From NCBI RefSeq assembly GCF_000425645.1, contig NZ_KE384430.1, positions 1,351,492 through 1,415,491 of the forward strand: a DNA stretch of 64,000 nucleotides, in the 5' to 3' direction. The notes beneath the pieces are model-generated. The model made no database searches, was not told the origin of the DNA, and worked only from the letters and a program-made list of their open reading frames with translations. Shown piece after piece: positions 31,190 to 39,850 of this stretch. Origin of the DNA: Gaetbulibacter saemankumensis DSM 17032. Its GTDB lineage: Bacteria > Bacteroidota > Bacteroidia > Flavobacteriales > Flavobacteriaceae. The position numbers were made by a program, and so were the translations under genes. Positions within the stretch are counted from its first letter, which is position 1, and the number at the start of each line of letters is the position of its first letter.

Positions 31190-33037
31190 ATGAAAAAAAG
31201 AACAAGAGTATTAGGTATTCTATGCTTAGGAGTATCATTATTTGGATTTTCTCAAGAGAAAAGCGAAGTAAAACTGGAAGAGTTAGATGAAGTTGTAATA
31301 ACGGATTCCAGATTTGAATTAAAACGTGAAAATTCAGGGAAAACTGTTATTAACATCTCTCGCGAAGAGATAGAAAAAAACCAAGGACGAACGGTTGCCG
31401 ATTTAATTAATACAAAATCAGGTATTGAAATCAATGGTAGTAGAAGTAATGCCGGACAAAATCTGGGTACTTATGTTCGTGGAGGTAACAATCGTCAAGT
31501 ATTAGTTATTATTGATGGAGTACAGATGGCTGATCCGTCATTTATAAGTGGTGATTACGATTTACGATTATTAAATTTAAGTCAAATTGAATCTATCGAA
31601 ATTATAAAAGGTGCTTCAAGTACACTTTATGGAAGTGGTGCGGCAACGGCAGTTATCAGTATCAGAACAAAAAAGGCAAGTTCCGAAAAAATCAGTGGAA
31701 CCTTTGCTTCAAGTCTAGGAACAAATCAAACACAGGACGATCAAAAATATAATATTTCCGATTTTCATAATAATGTTGCTTTTGGTGGAACATTAGAAAA
31801 GTTTACTTACAGAGCCGGGTTTAGTCAACAGTTTACTAATGGGATGTCTGCGCTGGTTGGTACAGACGAAAAAGATCCGTTTTCAAAATACGGTTTAGAT
31901 GTTAATTTAGGGTATGCTTTTTCAAAGACGTTTACTTTAAATGTATTTGCTAATTCCATTAATATCGAATCTGGTTATGATGATAGTTTTGGGATGATCG
32001 ATACAGATGACGAATTTATTTCAAAACAAGATCGTATAGGGTTGTCATCAAAATTTAACTATAATCAAGGAAGCATTAATTTAAATGCGGCTTATACAGA
32101 ATTTGATAGGGAGTATATATCAAGTTTTCCTTCAGAATCAAAATCTAAAAGTTTAGTATTCGATATATATAATAAGTATGTTTTTAATGAAACATTTTAT
32201 ACGATTATAGGGGTGAATGCTATTGAAAATAGAGTTGATTTTGATGAGGTAGAGAGTTATACCAATATTGACCCATACATCAATGCGGTATATGTGTCGG
32301 ATTTCGGATTAAATATAAATGCCGGAGCTAGGTTAAACAATCATAGTGAATATGGTAACCATGTAATTTATAACGTAAACCCTTCGTATGTTATGAAATA
32401 CGATAATGGTTCATACAGTAAAATATTTGGTTCTTATGCAACATCTTTTATTACACCTTCGTTAACTCAGTTATTCGGGCGATGGGGACCAAATCCAGAT
32501 TTAAAACCTGAAGATGACCGAACCATAGAGGGTGGTATTGAGTTTAAAGCTTCAAAACAATTAAGAGTTTCAGGACTTTATTTTAATAGAGAAGAAGAGA
32601 ATTATATTGCATATAGCTGGCAATCTGGTTATTATAATGCTGAGGATGTCGTAAAAACGCATGGGGTAGAAGTAGAGTTGACGTCTAGACCTATTGAAGC
32701 TTTGAGTTTAACAGCGAATTATACGTTTACTGAAAATAAAAATGCCCCGGCGCTTAGAATACCTAAGCATAAGGCCAATGCTGTAATTGGTTATGATTTT
32801 TCAGATAAAATGTATGCATCCATTGCTTATCAATATACCGATAAAAGATTGGATACGGGCGAAGTGACTTTAGATGCTTTTAATGTATTTAATTTTTATT
32901 GGAGCCATACAGCCATAAAAAACAAGATGAAATTCTTCGTAGGTTTAGATAATATTTTAAATGAAGATTATCTGGAGTTAAACGGATTTAATACTAGAGG
33001 TAGAAACGCTAAATTAGGTTTTCAATTAACCTTATAG
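31190..33037 (+). CDS. btuB: TonB-dependent receptor, BtuB-like (cobalamin uptake)
   Basis: A 615-residue outer-membrane receptor. A signal peptide ends at FGFSQ (residue about 22), then a TonB box-like LDEVVITDSRFE, and the plug domain (GRTVADLINTKSGIEINGSR, LLNLSQIESIEIIKGASSTL YGSGAATAVI across residues 90-160). The barrel ends at NAKLGFQLTL. Cobalamin as cargo is supported by the riboswitch directly upstream. The start is the ATG at 31190; longer starts begin inside the riboswitch itself. Flanked by two Dph6-like genes and near the BtuFCD-like operon. Confidence 0.93.
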   Translation: MKKRTRVLGILCLGVSLFGFSQEKSEVKLEELDEVVITDSRFELKRENSGKTVINISREEIEKNQGRTVADLINTKSGIEINGSRSNAGQNLGTYVRGGNNRQVLVIIDGVQMADPSFISGDYDLRLLNLSQIESIEIIKGASSTLYGSGAATAVISIRTKKASSEKISGTFASSLGTNQTQDDQKYNISDFHNNVAFGGTLEKFTYRAGFSQQFTNGMSALVGTDEKDPFSKYGLDVNLGYAFSKTFTLNVFANSINIESGYDDSFGMIDTDDEFISKQDRIGLSSKFNYNQGSINLNAAYTEFDREYISSFPSESKSKSLVFDIYNKYVFNETFYTIIGVNAIENRVDFDEVESYTNIDPYINAVYVSDFGLNINAGARLNNHSEYGNHVIYNVNPSYVMKYDNGSYSKIFGSYATSFITPSLTQLFGRWGPNPDLKPEDDRTIEGGIEFKASKQLRVSGLYFNREEENYIAYSWQSGYYNAEDVVKTHGVEVELTSRPIEALSLTANYTFTENKNAPALRIPKHKANAVIGYDFSDKMYASIAYQYTDKRLDTGEVTLDAFNVFNFYWSHTAIKNKMKFFVGLDNILNEDYLELNGFNTRGRNAKLGFQLTL

Positions 33038-33062
33038 AAGAAGTCATTGTTAGATATTATAC

Positions 33063-33087
33063 AGCCACCTTAATTAGGTGGCTTTTA
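33063..33087. terminator. terminator after btuB
   Basis: AGCCACCT at 33063-33070 pairs with AGGTGGCT at 33076-33083, with T's after it. It separates btuB from the convergent Dph6-like gene. Confidence 0.8.
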
Positions 33088-33092
33088 TAATT

Positions 33093-33806
33093 TTAAGGAA
33101 TTAAATCGCAGTACCAGATACCATACTTTTCAGATTTACAAACTGAGTTATCTGTGTTTGGGTTGTCATATTCACGATATACTTTTTCACCAATGGTGTA
33201 AGGTATGGGATTTTTGAAAATTGGTCCGTCGAAACAGAAGGTATGGAATTCACCATTTTCACCACAAGGGTCGACACCTTTCGGTAGGTTGTCTATAAAA
33301 TGTTCATCGATTACAGTACCCACGAAATTTTCATCAAAATATTTTGAATTCGCGCATACCACTACCGTCTTAAATCCTAATTCCAGAAATTCAGAGATCA
33401 GTGCTTTTGTATCTTTTTTCCAAATAGGGAAAACAGCCTCTAAATTTTGTTTGGCAAGTTGTTTTACCCGGTAATCCTTTAAATCTTCTAAAAAGATGTC
33501 GCCAAAGGCACTGTGGGTAAATCCGTCATCTTTTAATCGGTTAACCGCTTCAAGCATTTTTTGTTCATAAATTTCCATGCTAGGCATTTCAGGTAATTCA
33601 ATTAAACTAGCTGGAATATCAATGGCATTAGTTTGGGCCAACAATAATTCTTTTCTAAGCCCATGCATAGAAACACGGTTGTAATGACTGTTTACGGTTG
33701 TGATTAATTCATCGACCGAATAATTTTCATCTTGTAATAAATGATAGAGTGCCAAGGCAGAATCTTTGCCTGTACTCCAGTTAAAGTAGGTTTTATTTTT
33801 CTTCAA
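33093..33806 (-). CDS. Dph6-like ATP pyrophosphatase (ATP_bind_4), copy 2
   Basis: A 237-residue PP-loop enzyme, a paralogue of the gene at 30221. NWSTGKDSALALYHLL carries the ATP motif, and PCGENGEFHTFCFDGPIFK the second family motif; the C-terminus is about 20 residues longer with two extra cysteines. The start appears to be TTG at 33804-33806, overlapping the end of the S41 peptidase gene by 14 bases, so the two genes may be translationally coupled. It converges with btuB. The substrate is unknown. The two copies resemble each other clearly but are far from identical. Confidence 0.87.
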   Translation of the reverse strand: MKKNKTYFNWSTGKDSALALYHLLQDENYSVDELITTVNSHYNRVSMHGLRKELLLAQTNAIDIPASLIELPEMPSMEIYEQKMLEAVNRLKDDGFTHSAFGDIFLEDLKDYRVKQLAKQNLEAVFPIWKKDTKALISEFLELGFKTVVVCANSKYFDENFVGTVIDEHFIDNLPKGVDPCGENGEFHTFCFDGPIFKNPIPYTIGEKVYREYDNPNTDNSVCKSEKYGIWYCDLIP

Positions 33807-35280
33807 AAAGATAAGTGTTTAAGAGATGTTTTGGAATTTTTTTATCTGAATACATGGTGTTTGGAAATAATTCAAAACTATTACTGTCTTTGAAACTATT
33901 TAATTGTGTTTTGGGTTTTGAACTTATAGCCTTTGCCGAAATTCCTTCAATATCAGCTAAAGCCGCAGCTAATAGTTTTTCATTTTTATCACCTATCACC
34001 CCAAGATTTAAATCGCTTTCAGATAATGCTATATCTGGTGTTAAACCATTAAAATAATCTGTGTTCCCAATCTTATTAGCTGATTTATATACTAATGGTT
34101 GCATGGCGTAAGCGTGGGTTGGATTTGCGCTTTGACGACCAAAATCTTCAGAATCATAAAGCGTTATGGATGCCTGATATTTACCAGCAGTATTTTCTCC
34201 TATATGTATAACTTCAATGTACGGGTCTAAACTGTTTATAACTAACTCACTGGCAGAGGCAGATGATTCTAAAGCAAGAATATATACTTTTTGAAGGTTC
34301 AGACTGTTTATTGGATTACCATCAATATTGTTTGTAAACCTAAGGTTCAGTGATTCTGGATCGTTCTCTTCAAAAGCTGCTTGAAACTCAGAATTCCACT
34401 GCTCCGTGCTAAAAATATCACCATTAAATTGCCCCGTTATCATACTGGAAAGCAATACTGCAGAGCTGACAAATCCGCCTGGGTTATAACGTAAATCAAG
34501 AACTAAATGCTGTACATTATTAGCTTTGAATGCGCCAAAAGCAGCATTTAACTCAGCATCGTAAACACTTGTGAAGCGATTATACATGAGATACCCCACA
34601 TTTCCTGCTGTTGTGGATATGATTTCCGTCTTATATACAGGGTTTTCACTATATTCTACTTTGTTTAAAGCAATAGTCTCATTGGTTGATTCAATGGTGT
34701 CGTCGGTGGTATCACCTGTTCCGTTGGTATTATAGTTGGCTAGGTGAATGGTGTAAGTATTTGTGCTTAATAAATTTAGATAATTATCGATGGTTAGTTC
34801 AGTGTCATCAATAGCGTAGAAAATATCACCACGTTTCACTCCTTTTGTTTCAGCATCGCTATTGTTTAATACCAATCGAACAATTCCTATAAGTTTGGTA
34901 TTGCTGTTTGGTTGACGAAACAGTCTGAATTCCATACCGTTGCTTAGCGATATGCCATTAAAAGATTGTTCTAAAGCAATATAGTCGTCAACAATCCAAC
35001 TAAATCTATCGACAGTTTGTCTTTCATAAATTAAACTTTCAAATAATTCTTCTGGAGCAGAAAAGCTGTTTAAATAGCTAGCATATTCATTGTTTGAAGA
35101 AAATCGGTCGTTTGCCAAATCAGGAACATCATCTTTGTATAGGTAGAAAATATTCATGCCTCGCCATACGAAATCGTTTATTTGACTTGCAGTAACTTCA
35201 TTATCATCATTATCTTCAAAGCAACTGGTAGTTAAAAAGGAAACTACGGTAAGAATCATTAGGGCTTTAATAAATCGCAT
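33793..35280 (-). CDS. S41 family peptidase, PDZ-containing lipoprotein (CtpA-like)
   Basis: A 495-residue exported protease. Lipobox LTTSC at residue 20 follows the MRFIKALMILTVV signal. A PDZ-like region with GDIFYAIDDTELTIDNYL follows, then the S41 core: LDLRYNPGGFV, ESSASASELVINSLD (catalytic Ser) and GENTAGKYQASI (catalytic Lys). It should cleave proteins in the envelope. The ATG at 35278-35280 gives a good lipoprotein signal; a longer reading adds 26 unlikely residues. It is followed by the second Dph6-like gene with 14 bases of overlap. Confidence 0.92.
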   Translation of the reverse strand: MRFIKALMILTVVSFLTTSCFEDNDDNEVTASQINDFVWRGMNIFYLYKDDVPDLANDRFSSNNEYASYLNSFSAPEELFESLIYERQTVDRFSWIVDDYIALEQSFNGISLSNGMEFRLFRQPNSNTKLIGIVRLVLNNSDAETKGVKRGDIFYAIDDTELTIDNYLNLLSTNTYTIHLANYNTNGTGDTTDDTIESTNETIALNKVEYSENPVYKTEIISTTAGNVGYLMYNRFTSVYDAELNAAFGAFKANNVQHLVLDLRYNPGGFVSSAVLLSSMITGQFNGDIFSTEQWNSEFQAAFEENDPESLNLRFTNNIDGNPINSLNLQKVYILALESSASASELVINSLDPYIEVIHIGENTAGKYQASITLYDSEDFGRQSANPTHAYAMQPLVYKSANKIGNTDYFNGLTPDIALSESDLNLGVIGDKNEKLLAAALADIEGISAKAISSKPKTQLNSFKDSNSFELFPNTMYSDKKIPKHLLNTYLFEEK

Positions 35281-35351
35281 AGCAAGTTTTGTGTCTGTTA
35301 GTGTTAAAACTTTAAATTTACTTACATTATTATGCAAATAAAAAATAATTT

Positions 35352-35376
35352 GTAACAATTTAGGCTATATGTCGTC
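35352..35376 (+). promoter_or_regulatory. candidate ECF-type promoter ahead of the sigma factor gene
   Basis: GTAAC at 35352-35356 and CGTC at 35373-35376 are 16 bases apart, which resembles the -35/-10 pair used by several ECF sigma factors (AAC and CGTC). The sigma gene starts at 35423. Autoregulation would fit this, but the consensus of this sigma is unknown. Confidence 0.35.
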
Positions 35377-35422
35377 GTAATTTCAGAAAGCGATAAAAAG
35401 TTATTTCAACCTAACCAAAATT

Positions 35423-35932
35423 ATGACTCAGGGAGAGTTTTTAAATATTGTTTTACCTTTTAAAGATAAGGTGTTTCGTTTAGCCAAACGATTACTGGTG
35501 TCAACAGAGGAAGCTGAAGATGCTACTCAAGAGGTTTTACTGAAGTTATGGAATAACAAAGAAAAGATGAAAGATTATAAAAATGTAGAAGCTTTCTCTA
35601 TGACGATGACAAAGAATTTTTGTTTCGACAAATTAAAGTCGAAACAAGCCCAGAATTTAAAATTAGTTCATAGTAATTATCAGGATAGCAATACAGCGTT
35701 GCAAAAGCAGGTAGAGTTGAATGATAGTGTACATTGGGTATCTAGAATAATAGAAGGTTTACCCGAACAGCAAAAGTTGATAATACAGCTAAGAGATATT
35801 GAAGAATACGAACTTGATGAAATTGCACAAATGTTGGAGATGAATAATACGGCTGTAAGAGTGGCACTTTCAAGAGCTAGAAAAACTATTAGAGAGAAAT
35901 TGACTAATACACATAATTATGGTATTAAATAA
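35423..35932 (+). CDS. RNA polymerase ECF sigma factor
   Basis: A 169-residue ECF sigma factor with region 2 (residues about 10-75, FKDKVFRLAKRLLVSTEEAE, DATQEVLLKLWNNKE) and region 4 (about 110-160, LPEQQKLIIQLRDIEEYELD, ALSRARKTIREKL). It directs polymerase to a small set of promoters. The anti-sigma gene at 35919 overlaps its end by 14 bases. Two DUF4252 genes follow, so the regulon includes at least its own operon by inference. Signal unknown. Confidence 0.93.
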   Translation: MTQGEFLNIVLPFKDKVFRLAKRLLVSTEEAEDATQEVLLKLWNNKEKMKDYKNVEAFSMTMTKNFCFDKLKSKQAQNLKLVHSNYQDSNTALQKQVELNDSVHWVSRIIEGLPEQQKLIIQLRDIEEYELDEIAQMLEMNNTAVRVALSRARKTIREKLTNTHNYGIK

Positions 35933-36395
35933 TATAGAAAATTTACTAGAGAAATACGAAAACGGCGAAACGACTTTGAAGGAAGAACAACAGTTAAAGC
36001 GCTATTTTTCTCAAGAGACTGTAGCTTCACATTTAGAGGTTTATAAGCCAATGTTTGCGTATTTTTTAGATAACCAGAAAGAACAGTTTACCAAAGACGT
36101 TCCATTAAAAACTAAGAAAGTATTTTACTATAAATGGATTTCGGTTGCTGCAGTAGGGGTTCTTATGGTAGGGATTTATTTTAAATCCTCTAATAATCAA
36201 TCTGATGATTTAGGAACTTTTGATGATCCAGAACTGGCATACCACCAGGTAACACAGTCGCTAGAGATGATATCTAATCAATTTAATAAAGGTACTTCTA
36301 CAGTAGGGTATTTAAACGAATTTGATAAAGGGGCTTCAACTTTAGAGTATTTAACAGAACTGGAGAAGTCAACTAAAATTATTTTTAAAAATTAA
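35919..36395 (+). CDS. anti-sigma factor-like membrane protein
   Basis: A 158-residue protein: an N-terminal helical region (LLEKYENGETTLKEEQQLKR YFS, residues 7-30), a single membrane helix at about 70-88 (WISVAAVGVLMVGIYF), and an acidic outer part with the near-repeat NKGTSTVGYLNEF / DKGASTLEYLTEL at about 125-150. It overlaps the sigma gene, as expected for a sigma/anti-sigma pair. The N-terminus is the likely sigma-binding side; no zinc HxxxCxxC motif is present. The outer domain is too short for a large sensor. Confidence 0.78.
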   Translation: MVLNNIENLLEKYENGETTLKEEQQLKRYFSQETVASHLEVYKPMFAYFLDNQKEQFTKDVPLKTKKVFYYKWISVAAVGVLMVGIYFKSSNNQSDDLGTFDDPELAYHQVTQSLEMISNQFNKGTSTVGYLNEFDKGASTLEYLTELEKSTKIIFKN

Positions 36396-36415
36396 TCAAT
36401 TAAAAATCGAACAAC

Positions 36416-37003
36416 ATGAAAACAATACAATTAAATAAAAACAGAATGAGGAATAGAATTTTAGTAGCGTTAGTCGCTATCATATTACTACCGCTAAGTG
36501 GTATGGCACAGGATATTTTCGATAAGTATAGCGATAATTCAGATGTGACATTTGTTTCTATAAAGCCTAAAATGTTCCAAATGATAGCTAAAATGGGTAT
36601 CGATGTCGAGGATGCAGAGGCTAAAGCTTATATGGATATGGTAAAGAGTATTACAAGTTTTAAAACTATTGTAACCGATAATAAAACTATTTCGGCTGAT
36701 ATCTCTGGTTGGGTGAAATCCCGTTCTAGTGCTTTGGAAGAACTTATGGAGGTAAAGGACGATGGTTCAGAGGTGAAGTTTTATGTTAAAGAAGGTAAAG
36801 ATGCCGATCATGTGAAGGAATTATTAATTTTTGTGAATGGCATTGATAATGTCGTGAAGGAAGGAGTTGAAATTAATGGGCAATCCAGAAAATTTGAAAC
36901 CGTTGTGGTGTCCCTGACTGGTGACATTGATTTGAATGAAATTTCAAAACTCACCAATAAAATGAATATTCCAGGAGGTCAGCATTTAGAAAAAAAGGAG
37001 TAA
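36416..37003 (+). CDS. DUF4252 protein, copy 1
   Basis: A 195-residue exported protein. A signal peptide ends at SGMAQ (about residue 31), and the mature part (DIFDKYSDNSDVTFVSIKPK, FKTIVTDNKTIS, VKELLIFVNGIDNVV) matches DUF4252, a Bacteroidota family of unknown function. An ATG 11 codons later (MRNRILVALVA) is an alternative start. It is third in the sigma/anti-sigma operon, 20 bases after the previous gene. No active-site motif. Its role in envelope stress response is inference. Confidence 0.85.
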   Translation: MKTIQLNKNRMRNRILVALVAIILLPLSGMAQDIFDKYSDNSDVTFVSIKPKMFQMIAKMGIDVEDAEAKAYMDMVKSITSFKTIVTDNKTISADISGWVKSRSSALEELMEVKDDGSEVKFYVKEGKDADHVKELLIFVNGIDNVVKEGVEINGQSRKFETVVVSLTGDIDLNEISKLTNKMNIPGGQHLEKKE

Positions 37004-37016
37004 ATAAAAATCAATC

Positions 37017-37559
37017 ATGAAACGAACAATCAATCAAATAGCAGGTCTGTTAATAGTGGTTTTATTATTAGTGTCCTGTGAAAAGAAGCCGAGTTTACAA
37101 ACGTATTTTGTAGACCACCAGGAGAGCCCGAATTATATTTCTCAGGATTTACCCATTTCCATGCTGAATATTGACCAGACTAATTTTACTGACGATCAGA
37201 AAATAGCTTATAATTCAGTAAGTCGATTAAATTTTTTAGGGTACAAACCAAGTGAAAGTAATTCAACTGAATTAGAAGATGAAATTCATAAAGTGAAAAC
37301 GATCTTAAGTCAGAGTAAATACAATGAATTAATCGAGTTTAATGACCGCGGGAGTAAAGTGACGGTGAAGTATATTGGTGATGATAATGAGGCGGATGAA
37401 TTTGTAGTGTTCGGTGCCTCTAAAGAATTAGGCTTCGGAATTGTACGTGTTTTAGGCGATGATATGACGCCTCAAAAAATGACAACCTTAGTAGGACTAC
37501 TGCAAAAAGCAAATATCGATGAAGCCCAGTTGCAGGATGTTATGAGCTTTTTTAAATAG
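37017..37559 (+). CDS. DUF4252 lipoprotein, copy 2
   Basis: A 180-residue lipoprotein with lipobox LLVSC at about residue 21. YFVDHQESPNYISQDLPISM and FVVFGASKELGFGIVRVLGD fit the DUF4252 fold. It follows its paralogue by 13 bases, so both are probably made together and located in the same compartment. Copy 1 would be soluble and copy 2 membrane-bound. No enzymatic motif. A strong terminator ends the operon. Confidence 0.85.
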   Translation: MKRTINQIAGLLIVVLLLVSCEKKPSLQTYFVDHQESPNYISQDLPISMLNIDQTNFTDDQKIAYNSVSRLNFLGYKPSESNSTELEDEIHKVKTILSQSKYNELIEFNDRGSKVTVKYIGDDNEADEFVVFGASKELGFGIVRVLGDDMTPQKMTTLVGLLQKANIDEAQLQDVMSFFK

Positions 37560-37581
37560 TTAGAACAAATGAAAAAGAAGT

Positions 37582-37612
37582 AAAAAGGTTTGCTAATAGC
37601 AAACCTTTTTTA
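37582..37612. terminator. bidirectional terminator after the ECF operon
   Basis: A 14-bp perfect stem: AAAAAGGTTTGCTA at 37582-37595 and TAGCAAACCTTTTT at 37597-37610, with a one-base loop centre and T's on the outside. Confidence 0.92.
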
Positions 37613-37804
37613 TTATTCAATAGTGTTTTCTTGATTCTTTCTGCGGTTTGTTCTAACGTAAAAGAAATTAACAATTATAGTTAGAAATAGTATGGCTAAA
37701 ACGGTTTTAATAAGAAAGTTATTAAGAAGGTCTAATACCCCTGTCACAAAAATGACCCCAGCTATTACACCACAAAGTATTAACGATTGTTTATCCGAAA
37801 GCAT
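37613..37804 (-). CDS. small two-helix membrane protein
   Basis: A 63-residue protein with two membrane helices (about residues 9-25 and 31-50) and a basic C-terminus (RTNRRKNQENTIE). It starts three bases after the purB stop codon, so it is probably translated from the purB transcript. No known function or family that I recognise. The length, helices and tight spacing make a real gene likely. Confidence 0.65.
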   Translation of the reverse strand: MLSDKQSLILCGVIAGVIFVTGVLDLLNNFLIKTVLAILFLTIIVNFFYVRTNRRKNQENTIE

Positions 37805-37807
37805 GAT

Positions 37808-39151
37808 TTAAATCCCTGTATAGTTACTAGGAGTAATACGTTTTAATTCTGTTTTTATTGTATCGCTAACCTCTAAAGTGTCAATAAAATTAGAAATTGA
37901 GTTCTGATTTATTTTTGTGTTTGTTCGGGTTAAACCTTTTAAAGCCTCGTAAGGATTCGGGTAGCCCTCTCTTCGTAAAATAGTTTGAATAGCTTCGGCA
38001 ACTACCGCCCAATTGTTTTCTAAATCTTCGGCAAATTTAGGCTCATTTAATAATAATTTGTCTAAACCTTTTAAGGTTGATTTAAATCCGATTATAGTAT
38101 GACCTAACGGAACTCCTACATTTCGTAATACGGTACTATCGGTTAAATCACGTTGTAATCTTGAAATTGGAAGTTTCGCCGATAAGTGCTCAAAAATAGC
38201 ATTTGCAATACCTAAGTTACCTTCACTGTTTTCGAAATCAATAGGGTTTACTTTATGAGGCATTGCAGAACTTCCTACTTCGCCCGCTTTAATTTTTTGC
38301 TTAAAGTAATCCATCGAAACGTAGGTCCAGATATCGCGATCTAAATCAATAATAATGGTATTAATTCGTTTTAAAGCATCAAATAAAGCAGCCATATGGT
38401 CGTAATGCTCAATTTGTGTTGTTGGGAACGAATGGTATAAACCTAGTTGCTGTTCAACAAACTTATCACCAAAAGCCTTCCAGTCATTTTCAGGGTATGC
38501 AACATGATGTGCGTTAAAGTTACCTGTAGCACCTCCAAATTTAGCGGCATGCGGTACGGTTTTTAATAAGTTTATTTGCTCTTCGAGTCTAACAATAAAT
38601 ACTTCTATTTCTTTACCAAGACGTGTAGGAGATGCTGGCTGACCATGTGTTCTGGCCAACATAGGGATTCCAGCCCAGTCTTTAGCCAAACTTTTTAATT
38701 TTTCAACAACCTGTGTGTATTCTGGAATATAAACATCATGAATAGCCTCTTTAATACTTAAAGGAATAGACGTGTTGTTAATATCTTGAGAGGTTAATCC
38801 GAAGTGAATAAACTCCTTGAATGCTGAAAGACCTAAATCATCAAATTTTTCTTTAATGAAATATTCAACAGCTTTAACATCATGGTTAGTTACCTTCTCA
38901 ATGTCTTTAATAGCTTGAGCATCTTCACTGGAAAAATTCTTGTAAATAGCTTTTAACGCATCAAAGATACTGTGGTCAACATTTTCAAGTTGTGGTAACG
39001 GCATTTCGCATAATGCGATAAAGTATTCAATTTCTACAAGAACGCGGTATTTTATTAAAGCTTCTTCCGAAAAATAATTCGCTAATTCACTTACTTTACT
39101 TCGGTATCTTCCGTCGATTGGAGAGATGGCGTTAAGAGGTGTTAATGACAT
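37808..39151 (-). CDS. purB: adenylosuccinate lyase
   Basis: A 447-residue enzyme that removes fumarate from SAICAR and adenylosuccinate in purine synthesis. ISPIDGRYRSKVSELANYFS at the N-terminus, THGQPASPTRLGKEI and the superfamily signature GSSAMPHKVNPIDFENSEGN are all present, so the general-base Ser loop is intact. Length is normal for the E. coli-like type. A small membrane protein gene follows directly. A HEAT-like gene lies 75 bases upstream in the same direction. Confidence 0.97.
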   Translation of the reverse strand: MSLTPLNAISPIDGRYRSKVSELANYFSEEALIKYRVLVEIEYFIALCEMPLPQLENVDHSIFDALKAIYKNFSSEDAQAIKDIEKVTNHDVKAVEYFIKEKFDDLGLSAFKEFIHFGLTSQDINNTSIPLSIKEAIHDVYIPEYTQVVEKLKSLAKDWAGIPMLARTHGQPASPTRLGKEIEVFIVRLEEQINLLKTVPHAAKFGGATGNFNAHHVAYPENDWKAFGDKFVEQQLGLYHSFPTTQIEHYDHMAALFDALKRINTIIIDLDRDIWTYVSMDYFKQKIKAGEVGSSAMPHKVNPIDFENSEGNLGIANAIFEHLSAKLPISRLQRDLTDSTVLRNVGVPLGHTIIGFKSTLKGLDKLLLNEPKFAEDLENNWAVVAEAIQTILRREGYPNPYEALKGLTRTNTKINQNSISNFIDTLEVSDTIKTELKRITPSNYTGI

Positions 39152-39226
39152 TTTTAATCAATTTTTTTGAAGTGCCAAAGATAGGTTTTTTAGATGTAAT
39201 GCCGAAAGTTCATTACAGAAGATTTT

Positions 39227-39811
39227 TTAATTTTTTGATTGATTTTGAGCTTTTTTTAATTTATTCAAAATATGTTTGGCTTTAGATTTAAACGCAGCAC
39301 TCTGCTTCGAAAAATTTTGTTCTATAATAAGTCTTAATTCCCGGTAAATCCAAGCTTCATCTTGCCCCAATAAGTATAGGGTTTCCATAGCATAAACTTT
39401 TGCGGCTACTTTTTTATCTTGTATCAACCAGTCAAAACAAGCTTCAATAATCTGTTCGCGATGCAATCTTGTTAATGCTGTTTCAAAGGCATTTGTTTTT
39501 TTGGTAGAATAGGCTTGTGCAATTAAATTAACTATTTTAGAAACTGGTCTTACCGAAGAGTCTAAATGGACAGTTTTTATATTGTTGGTAAATTCGTCAA
39601 GGAAAGGCAGTATTATTGAGAGGTCTTTTTTGCATGCGAATTCTAGAACCCATGCTGCACGACTGGAAGTTTGGTCGTTTGTCATAAAAAGTGTTTCTAT
39701 AAGTCTAGGTATGAGAATCTTATTATTTAGAACCAAATTAGCATATTTTTCCCGACTGATTATGGAAGCATTAATTCCTGTTAATTCTTTATAAAACTCC
39801 TCAAATTTCAT
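39227..39811 (-). CDS. HEAT-repeat-like helical protein
   Basis: A 194-residue all-helical protein. Repeating units such as IPRLIETLFMTNDQTSSRAA, WVLEFACKKDLSIILPFLDE and VAAKVYAMETLYLLGQDEAW have HEAT-like spacing; the C-terminus is basic. I recall homologues placed next to purB and sometimes labelled adenylosuccinate lyase, but the lyase signature is absent. A binding or scaffold role is likely. The ATG at 39809-39811 (MKFEEFYKEL) is preferred to one nine codons up. Confidence 0.75.
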   Translation of the reverse strand: MKFEEFYKELTGINASIISREKYANLVLNNKILIPRLIETLFMTNDQTSSRAAWVLEFACKKDLSIILPFLDEFTNNIKTVHLDSSVRPVSKIVNLIAQAYSTKKTNAFETALTRLHREQIIEACFDWLIQDKKVAAKVYAMETLYLLGQDEAWIYRELRLIIEQNFSKQSAAFKSKAKHILNKLKKAQNQSKN

Positions 39812-39850
39812 CTTGGATTTATTATTTTTAATATTCAAAAGTAATAACCA

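Noticed and set aside
39227-39811. Adenylosuccinate lyase as a name for the HEAT-like protein
   Set aside because: It lacks the lyase signature; the real enzyme is the adjacent purB.
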